Origin: Orlajensenia sp037404875
Lineage (GTDB): Bacteria > Actinomycetota > Actinomycetes > Actinomycetales > Microbacteriaceae
Reading direction: 5' to 3'
DNA: 64,000 nucleotides
Assembly (NCBI RefSeq): GCF_037404875.1
Contig: NZ_JBBELO010000017.1
Location: 103,067 to 167,066, forward strand
Shown here: one piece after another, positions 40,873-51,745 of the stretch
How positions within the stretch are numbered: position 1 is the first letter of the stretch
Layout of the letters: the number at the start of each line of letters is the position of its first letter
Made by a program: the position numbers and the translations under genes
The notes under the pieces: model-generated
Databases searched by the model: none
The model's input: the letters and a program-made list of their open reading frames with translations, nothing else
What the model was told of the DNA's origin: nothing

Positions 40873-41041
40873 CAGAATCAGCCTGACAGCGGATCTATCC
40901 GCCGCGACGACGGCGCGCCCGCGAGGGAACGACGGTGCGGTGGCGGGGGATCGGTGCGGCGGGCGGCGAGGTCAGCAGGAGCGGCGCCTCAACCCTCACA
41001 CGTGCCGGCGACGGCGTCGCCAGGCGGCGGGAGCGGCGGCG

Positions 41042-43141
<2,100 letters not shown>

Positions 43142-43188
43142 CCGCCGAGTCTACGTGGGACCGCCCACGCGACCGGCGGCCCTGTGCG

Positions 43189-43251
43189 CTGCGCCACTTC
43201 GCGGCCCGTTGCGCCAGTTGTTCTGGCGCAACGGCCGCGGTAGTGGCGCAA
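43189..43251. repeat. 63-nt nested palindrome, copy 3
   Basis: CTGCGCCACTT ... TAGTGGCGCAA with inner CGTTGCGCCAG-TTGTT-CTGGCGCAACG, the best-preserved inner stem of the four. It starts 34 bp after the stop of the minus-strand CopC gene and 48 bp before the RecQ start. Confidence 0.85.
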
Positions 43252-43284
43252 CAGCGGCACCGGGCGGTGTACGGCGGCTCGGTG

Positions 43285-43995
43285 CTAGGGCTTCGGCTCG
43301 CGCCTCCGCAGCACCAACAGCGTGATGCCGGCGGCGAGCGCGAGCGCCACGACGGCGCCGCCGATCCACAGGATGTCGGTGAGGGCTCCCTGTGACGCGG
43401 CGGCGCCCTCTGCGGGAGCAGCGGCCGGGGAAGTCTGTCCGGAACCGTCGGCCGGAGCCGCCGTCGCACAGGTCGGCGGCTGCGCGCTCCCCGTGGCCAG
43501 CACCACTTCGGCTGCCGGCTGCCAGTCGAACGTGAACTGTCCCGACACCGGATGCCCGTCGGTCGAGACCACCTGCCAGGTGACCGTGTAGGTTCCTGGC
43601 TGGCCGAGTTCGGCATCCATCGAGAGGGTCGGCCCCTCGATGCTCACGCAGCCGTCGCCGTAGTACCGCACCGCACCCTCCGGCCCCGACACGCGCATCG
43701 CCGAACTGCTGCCGAAGTCCAGCAGGTTGTCGTTCGTCGTGAGCGAGATCGTTCCGGGCTGCTCCGTGACTGTGGCTCCATTGGCCGGGGTCGATCCGAT
43801 CGGATAGTTGTGGGCGAACGCGGGCGTGGCCACCGCCACGGATGCGGCGACGAGCGCGACGCCAGCCGCCAGCGCCGCGAGGCGCCCGCCGCGTCGAGCC
43901 GGCCGCCCCGACCGGACGCCGACGCGACCGACGCGAGCGAACCGGCCGGTGGCGCGTTCGGTCACCGGTGAGGAGGGGACGGTGTGGCGGGCCAC
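43285..43995 (-). CDS. CopC-domain copper-binding protein with membrane anchor
   Basis: Encodes 236 residues. A long basic N-terminus with twin arginine (ARRGGRLAALAAGVALVAAS) precedes a cleavage site AFA|HNYPIG, leaving an N-terminal His as in CopC copper sites. The CopC beta fold shows NYPIGSTPANGATVTEQPGT, VSIEGPTLSMDAELGQPGTY and TWQVVSTDGHPVSGQFTFDW (His near the end as second ligand). A Ser/Ala/Pro linker leads to a C-terminal membrane helix (IGGAVVALALAAGITLLVL). It likely binds Cu(II) at the outer membrane face. It is 4 bp downstream of the YcnI gene. Confidence 0.9.
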   Translation of the reverse strand: MARHTVPSSPVTERATGRFARVGRVGVRSGRPARRGGRLAALAAGVALVAASVAVATPAFAHNYPIGSTPANGATVTEQPGTISLTTNDNLLDFGSSSAMRVSGPEGAVRYYGDGCVSIEGPTLSMDAELGQPGTYTVTWQVVSTDGHPVSGQFTFDWQPAAEVVLATGSAQPPTCATAAPADGSGQTSPAAAPAEGAAASQGALTDILWIGGAVVALALAAGITLLVLRRREPKP

Positions 43996-43999
43996 GACG

Positions 44000-44710
44000 C
44001 TACTTCGCCGCCGCGCGCCGGCGGGAGGCCACGGCGATCACCACGCCGATCACCCCCACCACGAGCCCCGCGATGCCGAGCACGCGAGCCAGAACGTCGG
44101 GCTGAGCCGCGGCATCCGTCGTCGAGGAGCTCGCAGTGGCGTCGTCCGAATGCTCGGAACCGCCGTGCTCGTCGCCCGTGGCCGCGGTCACCGTGATGGC
44201 GGGCGCCGGATGCTCGGGCTCGTCGCCGCCCTCGGGCGTCTTCTCGTTCCACTCGACGGAACCCTGTTCACAGGTCTGCGTCACGGGGAACTCGAGCGTC
44301 TTGCCGGCCGCATCCTTCGGCAGCGGCAGGGAGAGGGCGAAGGTGTCGCGCAGGTCGGCCGGAAGCGGGTCCTTTGCCGTGTACACGACCTGTCCGACGT
44401 GCTCGGTGATCGTGTCGTCGCCGTCGGTGATCGGCTTGGCGAGCGCCTCGGTGACCTTCGACACGGTCCAGCCGGGGTTCACGGTCGGGGTGACGGAGAT
44501 GATGCTCTCGGGAATGTGGATGGCCAGGCTCGTGGTGGGTGAGCCGTCGCAACCGTGCGGCAGCGAGAAGGTGAGAACGCTGTAGCCGCCGGCGGCTGTG
44601 GCGTCGGGAGTCACCTCGACATGGGCGCTTGCAGAGAGGGGTGCGGCGACGGCGAACAGCAGACCGGCGCCGAGTGCGGCGGCGGCGAGGGCAGGGGTAC
44701 GGGATTTCAT
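44000..44710 (-). CDS. YcnI-family (DUF1775) copper-binding protein
   Basis: The predicted lipo-less exported protein has 236 residues. Signal peptide MKSRTPALAAAALGAGLLFA ending SASA|HVEVTPD leaves His1, the known copper ligand of YcnI. The domain reads TFSLPHGCDGSPTTSLAIHI then PESIISVTPTVNPGWTV, and FPVTQTCEQGSVEWNE with the conserved W-N. A His/Asp-rich linker (DEHGGSEHSDD) precedes a C-terminal membrane helix. GGACTCCC context before the ATG gives a weak ribosome site. It sits between an unknown membrane gene and CopC in one operon for copper handling. Confidence 0.92.
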   Translation of the reverse strand: MKSRTPALAAAALGAGLLFAVAAPLSASAHVEVTPDATAAGGYSVLTFSLPHGCDGSPTTSLAIHIPESIISVTPTVNPGWTVSKVTEALAKPITDGDDTITEHVGQVVYTAKDPLPADLRDTFALSLPLPKDAAGKTLEFPVTQTCEQGSVEWNEKTPEGGDEPEHPAPAITVTAATGDEHGGSEHSDDATASSSTTDAAAQPDVLARVLGIAGLVVGVIGVVIAVASRRRAAAK

Positions 44711-44740
44711 GGGAGTCCTTACAAGTCGATGCGCGCCGAC

Positions 44741-44853
44741 CGGAGCCGTGAGGCGGAAGCCGTCAGGCCGGAGCCGTCAGGCCGGAGCCGTCAGGCGGGA
44801 GCCGTCAGGCGGGAGCCGTCAGGCGGGGGCCGTCGGGCCGGAGCCGTCAGGCG
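44741..44853. repeat. 14-bp minisatellite, about eight units
   Basis: The unit AGCCGTCAGGCGGG (variant AGCCGTCAGGCCGG) runs about eight times head to tail between the YcnI gene start and the stop of the 200-residue membrane protein. Units vary at two or three positions. In minus-strand reading it would be transcribed in the leader of ycnI. Confidence 0.85.
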
Positions 44854-44889
44854 GTGTTCGGCGCGGGGAGGGATGCGGTTTGGGGCGCT

Positions 44890-45492
44890 CTAGGCGAACG
44901 CGAGCAGAACCGGCGGCCCTCGATGCCGCATCGACGAGAGGCGGGGCGCGACGTCGCCCCGAAGCGGAAGCGTCGCATCCGGGCGGATGCGGGCGATCGC
45001 GATCGGCACGAGCTGCGGCAGGCGCACCAGGGTGCCGACGGCGCGTGCGAGCAGCGACGACAGTGCCCGCAGCGTGCGTTCACCGCGGTGCAGCGCCGCG
45101 ATCGTGAGAACGGCCGCGCAGAGGTGCGCGATCGACATGGCAACGCCATTGTGCAGGTGGGGCGACGCCGGCATCGGCACAGCCGCGAGCTCGCTCGTCA
45201 TGCCGGCCGCGGTGAGGTGATGACCGGAATGCGCGACGGCCGTTCCTCCGCTGACGACGAAGAGCGCGTGGAAGGCGAGTTGGCTGAGCACCACGGATGC
45301 GCCCAGGCGCAGCAGCGACAGATTACGGCCGGCGAGCGCGATGCAGGTCAGTGCCGAGAAGGCGAACGCGAGCAGTGCACCGGGGCCGAGTGGGACCGAG
45401 CCGCCGCCGAGCGTGTGCGACAGCGCGGCGAGCAGGGTTGCGACGGCGGCCGCGGCGACCCCGCGGCCAACGCGCGCGCCGCGTCCGGTCAT
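44890..45492 (-). CDS. Multi-pass membrane protein of the copper operon, unknown family
   Basis: A 200-residue protein with about four or five membrane helices (VGRGVAAAAVATLLAALSHT; LLAFAFSALTCIALAG; GASVVLSQLAFHALFVV; NGVAMSIAHLCAAVLTIAAL) is predicted. Histidines cluster near the outer loops (AHSGHH, SPHLHNG). Similar His-bearing membrane proteins accompany YcnI/CopC genes in actinomycetes, so metal passage is plausible. It is the first gene of the unit, separated from ycnI by the 14-bp minisatellite. Family unassigned. Confidence 0.7.
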   Translation of the reverse strand: MTGRGARVGRGVAAAAVATLLAALSHTLGGGSVPLGPGALLAFAFSALTCIALAGRNLSLLRLGASVVLSQLAFHALFVVSGGTAVAHSGHHLTAAGMTSELAAVPMPASPHLHNGVAMSIAHLCAAVLTIAALHRGERTLRALSSLLARAVGTLVRLPQLVPIAIARIRPDATLPLRGDVAPRLSSMRHRGPPVLLAFA

Positions 45493-45546
45493 GCCTCCAG
45501 CCTACGGGACCGGCCGGCGCAGGCATCCGACGCCAAGTCGCTCGGC

Positions 45547-45609
45547 AACCGCAGGATCAGCGTCACGGCGGGGCTGTAATGGGCTCGCCGTGCCGCTCGT
45601 CCTGCATTT
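45547..45609. repeat. Dispersed ~64-nt palindrome, copy 1
   Basis: Left end AACCGCAGGATCAGCG, middle GGCGGGGCTGT, right end GCCGCTCGTCCTGCATTT. Ends are inverted (GCAGGA..AGCG / CGCT..TCCTGC). A second copy begins 113 bp later at 45660. Related copies: 54284, 63736 and 63893. Confidence 0.8.
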
Positions 45610-45659
45610 CGGATGCCCGGCCACCGTGACCGCGGCATCCGTCCGCCCCCGCGCAGCGC

Positions 45660-45721
45660 AACCGCAGGATCAGCGTCACGGCGAGGTTGTGGCGGCCTCG
45701 CCGTGCCGCTCGTCCTGCATT
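45660..45721. repeat. Dispersed ~64-nt palindrome, copy 2
   Basis: Almost the same as the copy at 45547 (same ends; middle GGCGAGGTTGTGGCGGCCTC). Its right end is 32 bp before the EamA gene start, so it lies in that gene's promoter or leader. Confidence 0.8.
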
Positions 45722-45753
45722 CCGGATGCCATGCCACCCTTAGGCTGGAGGCC

Positions 45754-46758
45754 ATGCTCACAGCGATCGTCGGCGTCGTCGGTGCGCTCATCTTCGGGTC
45801 GGCCGACTTTCTCGGCGGACTGGCCGCTCGACGCATCAGAGCCGTTGCAGCGACAGCGACGGCGGCTCTGACCGGTCTGGTCGGCCTGCTACTGGCGCTT
45901 CCGTTCGTCGGAGGCGCCTGGTCGGCATCCGTAGTGCTGTGGGGCTCCCTCTCGGGCGTCAGCGGTGCCCTCGCCATCTCTCTGCTGTACGCGTGCCTTG
46001 CGATCGGACCGATGAGCATACTGTCGCCGCTGACCGCCGTTGTCTCGGCCATCGTTCCCATGACCGCGGGGCTGCTCGGCGGCGAGCGCCTCGCTCCGCT
46101 GGGCTACTGGGCGCTCGGGCTCGCGCTCGTGGCCGTCGTTCTCGTGGGTTTCGTTCCCGAGAAGGGCGCGGTTCGGCCCAGCCTCAAGGGCATTCTGATG
46201 GCGATCGGGGCGGGCGTCGCCATGGGCGCCTTCATGATCCTCGTTGACCTGACCCCCGTCGACAGTGGGCTGCTGCCCCTCGTTCTCAACCGCGGGGTGA
46301 ACGCCACGATCACGTTCGCCGCACTCGGCGTGATCGCCGTCTTCGCAGCGCGCCGACGCGTCCAGTCGGGTACCGGGGCGTCGGCTGCGACCGGCGCCGC
46401 GGATGCCCTACGCGAATCCCGTGAGCCTGTCATCCCGAGCGCCCCCTCCTTGTCGGGCGCTGCGACCAGCACGCTCGCCCCCGTGAGCCTCGCCACCGTA
46501 GAGGGGACCGTGGCGCAGCGACGCAAGATGGGCATCCTCATCGCCATCGCCAGCGGTCTCATCGATGTCGTCGCCAACACCCTGCTGCTCATCGGCATCC
46601 GCATCGGCGACCTCAGTGTGATGAGCGTGCTGACGGCGCTCTACCCGGCCGGCACCATCCTGCTCGCCGCTCTCGTGCTCAAGGAGCGGATCGCGCCCGT
46701 GCAGTGGGCCGGCCTCGCGCTCGCACTCACCGCCGCCGGGATGCTGGCGCTCTCATGA
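45754..46758 (+). CDS. EamA/DMT-superfamily transporter
   Basis: A 334-residue membrane protein is predicted with ten helices in two EamA halves. Half one: AIVGVVGALIFGSADFLGGL, VLWGSLSGVSGALAISLLYA, MSILSPLTAVVSAIVPMTAG, GYWALGLALVAVVLVGFVPE. Half two: GILMAIGAGVAMGAFMILVD, NATITFAALGVIAVFAA, GILIAIASGLIDVVANTLLL, SVLTALYPAGTILLAALVLK. A 75-residue polar loop interrupts the second half. GGAG is 5 nt before the ATG. Substrates of this group are metabolites or drugs; none can be assigned. Confidence 0.88.
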   Translation: MLTAIVGVVGALIFGSADFLGGLAARRIRAVAATATAALTGLVGLLLALPFVGGAWSASVVLWGSLSGVSGALAISLLYACLAIGPMSILSPLTAVVSAIVPMTAGLLGGERLAPLGYWALGLALVAVVLVGFVPEKGAVRPSLKGILMAIGAGVAMGAFMILVDLTPVDSGLLPLVLNRGVNATITFAALGVIAVFAARRRVQSGTGASAATGAADALRESREPVIPSAPSLSGAATSTLAPVSLATVEGTVAQRRKMGILIAIASGLIDVVANTLLLIGIRIGDLSVMSVLTALYPAGTILLAALVLKERIAPVQWAGLALALTAAGMLALS

Positions 46759-46829
46759 GAAGCGGCGGCGGAGACGGATTCCGTCGTCCGCCGAGGCCGA
46801 CACCGATCGCGCGGTCGTCCCGTTCTCCG

Positions 46830-47045
46830 CTAGGACCGACGCCGTTCGCGCGGCGTGTTCGGTGAGAAGAGAACGCCGCACGCGATTCCGATGCCGATCC
46901 CGATGAGCGCTCCCGCGATCACGCTGTCGAGGGCGTAGCCGAGCGCGACGCCGAGGATGCCGCCGATGACGAGACCGAGCGGCCACGCGACGATGCCGCT
47001 CATGGGCTTGCGGCCGGCGCGGCCGGTCGGGGGCAGTTCAGGCAT
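46830..47045 (-). CDS. Small glycine-zipper membrane protein
   Basis: The 71-residue product begins MPELPPTGRAGRKPMSGIVA and contains two Gly-rich hydrophobic helices (PLGLVIGGILGVALGYALD; VIAGALIGIGIGIACGVLF) before a basic tail NTPRERRRS. The pattern resembles the 33267 product. Function unknown. A start at the internal ATG (MSGIVAWPL) is also possible. It is convergent with the EamA gene. Confidence 0.65.
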   Translation of the reverse strand: MPELPPTGRAGRKPMSGIVAWPLGLVIGGILGVALGYALDSVIAGALIGIGIGIACGVLFSPNTPRERRRS

Positions 47046-47182
47046 GCGGCCATTCTGTCACCCGCCGGCGCCGCCGCTGTTCCTGGCCGCCGCTGCTGCC
47101 GGCCGCCGCCGCTGCCGCCCGCCGCTGGTGGCTGCCGCCGCTCCTGGCCGGCGCCGCTGCTGGCCGCCGGCGTCCGCCGCGG

Positions 47183-47245
47183 TTGCGCCACCTCGGGGGC
47201 CGTTGCGCCAGAAGAAGGGGCGCAAGGGCCGGGGAGGTGGCGCAA
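47183..47245. repeat. 63-nt nested palindrome, copy 4
   Basis: TTGCGCCACCT ... AGGTGGCGCAA, with compensating outer-arm changes (CCT/AGG), and inner GTTGCGCCAG/GGCGCAAG. Located 37 bp after the stop of the minus-strand DUF1353 gene. A CCG/CTG-rich low-complexity stretch (47058-47180) lies beside it. Confidence 0.85.
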
Positions 47246-47281
47246 CGCGGCATCCGGGGGGCGGCCGCCGCTCCCCGCCGC

Positions 47282-48019
47282 TCAGCGGCGCGTCAGCGTC
47301 GGCCGCAGCACGGATGCCGGCCGGCCGCCCACCGCGAGCTCGACCACGAACTCGACGAGGCGGAACGGCGCCAGCGAGAGCAGGTGCAACAGCAGCAGGG
47401 GCGCAACGAAGGCACTGCCGTACGAGAGCAGGGCCGCGAGGCCCGCATCCCTCCCCCACGGCAGCGCCACGAGCGCGGGCAGCAGCACCAGCAGCAGCCA
47501 CCACGGGCTGCCGAAGGCCAGCACGACGGATGCGGCGACAACGACCACGCTGAGCACCACCTGAGCCACGAGCAGAATCCCGAGCGGGCGCGCATGGCTG
47601 AGGTAGCGCTCGGCGGCGACCCACGACCACATCAGCCACGAGCGCAGCAGCGGAACGCCCTGCTCGCGCAGTCCGCGACGGAACGAAGCGTCGTCCTGCC
47701 GTCGTTGCACGAGCGCCGCCGCGTCGTCGCCCAGCCCCCTGGCTCGAACCGAGCGCGCGTCGTGCACGATCGCCGCCGCCGACTGCCGCCCGTAACTCGC
47801 GATGAAGCTCCACAGGAACTGCGGAACGCTCGCGAGATCGGTGGACTCCTCCCGGCTCGGATGCTCCTGCGGCACGTGCGCGGGCGCTTCGAGGCGCGCA
47901 CCGGTGACCGCATCGAGGTAGACGATCGCCGATCGCAGTTGGAACCGGTCGCCGTCGGGCGGCACCTGCGCAAGCTCGATGCTCGTCAGTCCCCGGCCAT
48001 CGGCGGTGTAGAACGGCAT
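47282..48019 (-). CDS. DUF1353-domain membrane protein
   Basis: Encodes 245 residues. The N-terminal DUF1353 part includes FQLRSAIVYLDAVTGARLEA, STDLASVPQFLWSFIASYG and ALVQRRQDDASFRRGLREQG with SAAAIVHDARSV. The C-terminal 100 residues form three membrane helices (GILLVAQVVLSVVVVAASVV; SPWWLLLVLLPALVALPWG; AFVAPLLLLHLLSLAPF). ATG 48019 has AGGAG 5 nt upstream and is preferred over an ATG eight codons earlier. DUF1353 is found in phage and bacterial proteins without known activity; the H-D pair in IVHDA may matter. Confidence 0.8.
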   Translation of the reverse strand: MPFYTADGRGLTSIELAQVPPDGDRFQLRSAIVYLDAVTGARLEAPAHVPQEHPSREESTDLASVPQFLWSFIASYGRQSAAAIVHDARSVRARGLGDDAAALVQRRQDDASFRRGLREQGVPLLRSWLMWSWVAAERYLSHARPLGILLVAQVVLSVVVVAASVVLAFGSPWWLLLVLLPALVALPWGRDAGLAALLSYGSAFVAPLLLLHLLSLAPFRLVEFVVELAVGGRPASVLRPTLTRR

Positions 48020-48178
48020 CCGACTCCTCTCGTCCGTTCCCATCCTGCCGCCCACCACGGGTGCATCGGCCCTTTCGATGCACTCCCGAGCACCCCTAGC
48101 CCCGACTCGGTGCCTCCGCCTAGTCTCGAAGAGACCGGGCGACATCCCGCGCGGCCGATCGGGGACCCGGAGGCAGGC

Positions 48179-50620
48179 ATGTCAACCGCACCAGCATCCG
48201 CGGCGAATTCCGCCGCCAAGAACTCGGCGCACCGCTCGGCGAGGGATGCGGCTGCCGCAGCCGTCGACCTCGACGTCGTCGACGCGTGGTGGCGTGCGGC
48301 CAACTACCTCAGCGTCGGCCAGATCTACCTGCTCGACAACCCGCTGCTGCGCCGGCCGCTCGAGCGCGACCAGATCAAGCCGCGTCTGCTGGGCCACTGG
48401 GGAACCTCGCCGGCGCTGAACCTCGTGTACGCGCACCTGAACCGGGCCATCGTGCAGCGCGGCGTTCCCACCATCTACGTCTGCGGCCCGGGCCACGGCG
48501 GTCCGGCCATGGTCGCGAACGCCTGGCTCGACGCCACCTACTCCGAGCTGTTCCCGGCGATCACCTCGGATGCGCAGGGCATGCACCGGCTGTTCAAGCA
48601 GTTCTCCTTCCCCGGAGGCATCCCCTCGCACGCCGCTCCTGAGACGCCCGGCTCGATCAACGAGGGCGGCGAGCTCGGCTACTCCCTCATGCACGCCTAC
48701 GGCGCGGCGCTCGACAACCCCGAACTCGTGGTCGCGTGTGTCATCGGCGACGGCGAGGCCGAGACCGGGCCGCTGGCCGCGAGCTGGCGCGCGCACGCCT
48801 TCATCGATCCGAAGACCGATGGCGCGGTGCTGCCCATCCTGAACCTCAACGGCTACAAGATCGCCAATCCCACGCTGCTTGCCCGTATTCCGGAAGAGGA
48901 ATTGATCGCGTTCTTCCGCGGCAACGGCTACGAGCCCCTGCTCGTCACCGGCGGATTCGATGGCGAAGACCCGATGCTCGTTCACGAGCGCATGGCGGCA
49001 GCCATCGACGAGGCTTACGACCGCATCCAGGCCATCTGGGATGAGGCGCGCACGGGCGATGGCGCCGACCCCGACCCCGTCTGGCCGCTCATCGTGCTGC
49101 GCACGCCCAAGGGCTGGACGGGACCCAAGTCCGTCGACGGACTCGCTGTCGAGGGCACTTTCCGCTCGCACCAGGTTCCGCTCGCGGGAGTGCGCGATAA
49201 CCCTGAGCACCTCGCCCAGCTCGAGCAGTGGATGCGCAGCTACCGCCCCGAGGCGCTCTTCGACGACGAGGGCCAACCCATTCCCCTCCTCGCGCCGCTG
49301 CGGCCGTCCGGCTCCATCCGCATGAGCGCCAGCCCGCATACCAACGGCGGCATCTACCGCCCGCTCGACCTCCCGGCCATCGAGGAGCACGCGCTCGAGA
49401 TTCCCGAATCCCGCTGGGTCGAGGGCGAGAGCACTCGCGTGCTCGGATACTGGCTGCGCGACCTCATCGAACGCAACCGCACCACCTGGCGGCTGTTCGG
49501 GCCCGACGAGGTCGCCTCCAACCGCCTGGATGCCGTCTTCGAGGTGACCGAGCGGGTGTGGGGCGAGCAGCTCGTCGACGGCGACGTGCACCTGGCGCGC
49601 AACGGGCGTGTGATCGAAGCGCTCAGCGAGCACCTCATGGAGGGCATGCTCGAGGGCTACCTGCTCACAGGCCGCCACGGCCTGCTCACCTCGTACGAGG
49701 CGTTCATCCACATCGTCGACTCGATGTTCAACCAGCACGCCAAGTGGATCCAGGCTTCAGATCACATCCCGTGGCGCGGTTCCATCCCCTCGCTCACCTA
49801 CCTGCTCTCCTCGCACGTGTGGCGTCAGGACCACAACGGCTTCTCCCACCAGGATCCGGGCTTCCTCAACGTCGTCGTGAACAAGAAGGCCGAGGTCGTT
49901 CGCGTCTACCTCCCGCCGGATGCCAACACCCTGCTCGTGACCATGGAGCACTGCTTCACCACCCTCGACCACGTGAACGTCGTCGTCGCCGGCAAGCAAC
50001 CGGAGCCGCAGTGGCTCTCGATCGAGGAGGCGCGGGCGCACGGTGAGGCCGGCCTCAGCATCTGGCACTGGGCCGGCAGCGAAGACGACCCCGGGCTCGA
50101 TCCCGACGTCGTCATCGCCTGCGCGGGCGACGTGCCCACCCTCGAGGCGATCGCCGCGGCGCAGCTGCTGCGCGAGAAGGTGCCCGGCCTGCGCATCCGG
50201 TTGGTGAACGTCGTCGACCTCATGCGCCTGCAGGATGCCGCGGAGCATCCCCACGGACTGGAATCCGACGCCTTCGACGCCTTCTTCACGAAAGACAGGC
50301 CCGTGATCTTCGCCTTCCACGGCTATCCGGCGCTCATCCACCAGCTCACCTACCGGCGCACGAACCACGCGAATATTCACGTGCGGGGTTTCAAGGAGAT
50401 GGGCACGACGACCACGCCGTTCGACATGGTGCACCTGAACGACCTGGACCGCTATCGGCTCGCCCTCGACGTGCTGCACCGCGTTCCCGGCCTGGCGGCC
50501 AGTCCCGGAATCTCGGAGGTGGCCGACGAGTGGCGCGCGCGGCGGGAGCAGGCGCGCGAGTACGCCTACACGAACGGCGAGGACCCCGACTGGATCACGG
50601 GCTGGCGCTTCCGGCGCTGA
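48179..50620 (+). CDS. xfp: Xylulose-5-phosphate/fructose-6-phosphate phosphoketolase
   Basis: The 813-residue length is normal. TPP-enzyme motifs: RLLGHWGTSPALNLVYAHLN, VCGPGHGGPAMVANAWLD, SFPGGIPSHAAPETPGSINE then GGELGYSL, and the GDGEAETGPLAASWRAH thiamine site; later TPKGWTGPK, HQVPL and QDHNGFSHQDPGFL. It splits xylulose-5-P or fructose-6-P with phosphate to acetyl phosphate plus glyceraldehyde-3-P or erythrose-4-P. ATG 48179 follows GGAGGCAGGC closely. No acetate kinase or phosphotransacetylase is adjacent, so this is a stand-alone gene with its own end hairpins. Confidence 0.96.
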   Translation: MSTAPASAANSAAKNSAHRSARDAAAAAVDLDVVDAWWRAANYLSVGQIYLLDNPLLRRPLERDQIKPRLLGHWGTSPALNLVYAHLNRAIVQRGVPTIYVCGPGHGGPAMVANAWLDATYSELFPAITSDAQGMHRLFKQFSFPGGIPSHAAPETPGSINEGGELGYSLMHAYGAALDNPELVVACVIGDGEAETGPLAASWRAHAFIDPKTDGAVLPILNLNGYKIANPTLLARIPEEELIAFFRGNGYEPLLVTGGFDGEDPMLVHERMAAAIDEAYDRIQAIWDEARTGDGADPDPVWPLIVLRTPKGWTGPKSVDGLAVEGTFRSHQVPLAGVRDNPEHLAQLEQWMRSYRPEALFDDEGQPIPLLAPLRPSGSIRMSASPHTNGGIYRPLDLPAIEEHALEIPESRWVEGESTRVLGYWLRDLIERNRTTWRLFGPDEVASNRLDAVFEVTERVWGEQLVDGDVHLARNGRVIEALSEHLMEGMLEGYLLTGRHGLLTSYEAFIHIVDSMFNQHAKWIQASDHIPWRGSIPSLTYLLSSHVWRQDHNGFSHQDPGFLNVVVNKKAEVVRVYLPPDANTLLVTMEHCFTTLDHVNVVVAGKQPEPQWLSIEEARAHGEAGLSIWHWAGSEDDPGLDPDVVIACAGDVPTLEAIAAAQLLREKVPGLRIRLVNVVDLMRLQDAAEHPHGLESDAFDAFFTKDRPVIFAFHGYPALIHQLTYRRTNHANIHVRGFKEMGTTTTPFDMVHLNDLDRYRLALDVLHRVPGLAASPGISEVADEWRARREQAREYAYTNGEDPDWITGWRFRR

Positions 50621-50655
50621 CACGCGAACACCTCACGCCTCGGGACCGAAGACGG

Positions 50656-50724
50656 GATTGAGGGCCCCGCGTTCGGGCGCGGGACCCTCGAGGTCGCCCA
50701 CGGATCGGCCAGGATCCCTCAATC
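50656..50724. terminator. Inverted repeats downstream of phosphoketolase
   Basis: GATTGAGGG (50656-50664) pairs with CCCTCAATC (50716-50724); inside, CCCGCG-TTCGG-GCGCGGG forms a second stem. This composite hairpin lies 36 bp after the xfp stop and between convergent genes, so it probably ends both transcripts. There is no T-run. Confidence 0.5.
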
Positions 50725-50827
50725 GCGGCCTCGGGCGACCGCACCGTCTGTGCTTCGGTGCTCTCTCTGTTCGGAGCCCCTCCGCATTCGGATGGGAACG
50801 GATTTCACGGCGTCGCGGGGCATGGCA

Positions 50828-51673
50828 TCATCCGGCGATCGGCACCGCTCCGCCGCTCACGGTGATGCCGCCCGTGGCCGCGATGCTGATCTCCAGAGAA
50901 CTGGGCCGGCCGACGTGCCGGCCCTGGCGCACGCTCACGGTCGCCGGCGGCACCACGAGGTTCAACGCACGCAGGTACCCGCCGAGTGAGGCAGCCGCAG
51001 ATCCGGTGGCAGGGTCCTCGGTGATGCGCCCGACCGGGAAGAGGTTGCGGGCCTCGAACGATTCCGCCGAAAGCCCGTGCAGCACGGTCACGGTGCCCGC
51101 CCAGCCCTGCCGGTCCATCAGAAGCCGCACGGCGACCGGATCGAAGGTGAACGCGTCGAAGTCCTCGGCGCGGTCGAGAACGAGAATCGGATGCCGGTTG
51201 CCCGCGAAGGCGAGCCGCGGCGGGTAACGCTGGTCGAGGTGTCCGAGGGTGAGCCCGAGCAGGTCGAGCAGTTCACCCAGCACCCCGGGCGCGAACTCGC
51301 TCACCTCGGGTTCGACGCTCGTGAAGGCCGCCCGCAGACGGCCCTCGGCATCCGTCGTCGTCCGGATGGGCACCTCACCTACGGGGGTCGCGAACCGGAT
51401 CTCGCCCGGCCCCTCGCGCTCGGCCAGCGCGATGGCGGTGGCGATGGTGGCATGACCGCAGAAGGGCACCTCGGCGATCGGCGAGAAGTAGCGGATGGCG
51501 TGCGCGCCGTCGACGGATCCGATCACGAACGCCGTCTCGGCGTAGTCGACCTCGGCGGCGATCCGCTGCATCTCGAGGTCATCCAGTCCGCTCGCGTCGA
51601 GCACCACGCCGGCGGGGTTGCCCCCTTCGGGGTCGGATGTGAAGGCGGCGTAGCGGAGAACCTCGATGCTCAT
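50828..51673 (-). CDS. PhzF-family isomerase/epimerase-like protein
   Basis: The 281-residue protein has the PhzF pattern: EVLRYAAFTSDPEGGNPAGV, the catalytic Glu46 in YAETAFV, PFCGHATIATAIAL and the C-terminal DPATGSAAASLGGYL. PhzF proteins have a diaminopimelate-epimerase fold and act as isomerases; most genomic copies are not in phenazine clusters, as here. ATG 51673 has GAGGG directly before it. It is convergent with phosphoketolase and lies downstream of VOC and SRPBCC genes on the same strand with a 72-bp gap. Confidence 0.92.
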   Translation of the reverse strand: MSIEVLRYAAFTSDPEGGNPAGVVLDASGLDDLEMQRIAAEVDYAETAFVIGSVDGAHAIRYFSPIAEVPFCGHATIATAIALAEREGPGEIRFATPVGEVPIRTTTDAEGRLRAAFTSVEPEVSEFAPGVLGELLDLLGLTLGHLDQRYPPRLAFAGNRHPILVLDRAEDFDAFTFDPVAVRLLMDRQGWAGTVTVLHGLSAESFEARNLFPVGRITEDPATGSAAASLGGYLRALNLVVPPATVSVRQGRHVGRPSSLEISIAATGGITVSGGAVPIAG

Positions 51674-51745
51674 CCCTCGATGGTGGAGCACGTCGACCCT
51701 GGGGGCAAATGGGCCGGCGCGCTCACCATCGTCGGGCACGGCGGG

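Noticed and set aside
44741..44853. CRISPR-like or coding repeat
   Set aside because: Direct 14-bp units without spacers, and no frame across them with a start and ribosome site.
50828..51673. Phenazine biosynthesis cluster, suggested by PhzF
   Set aside because: No other phz gene is near; PhzF-like proteins are mostly unrelated to phenazines.
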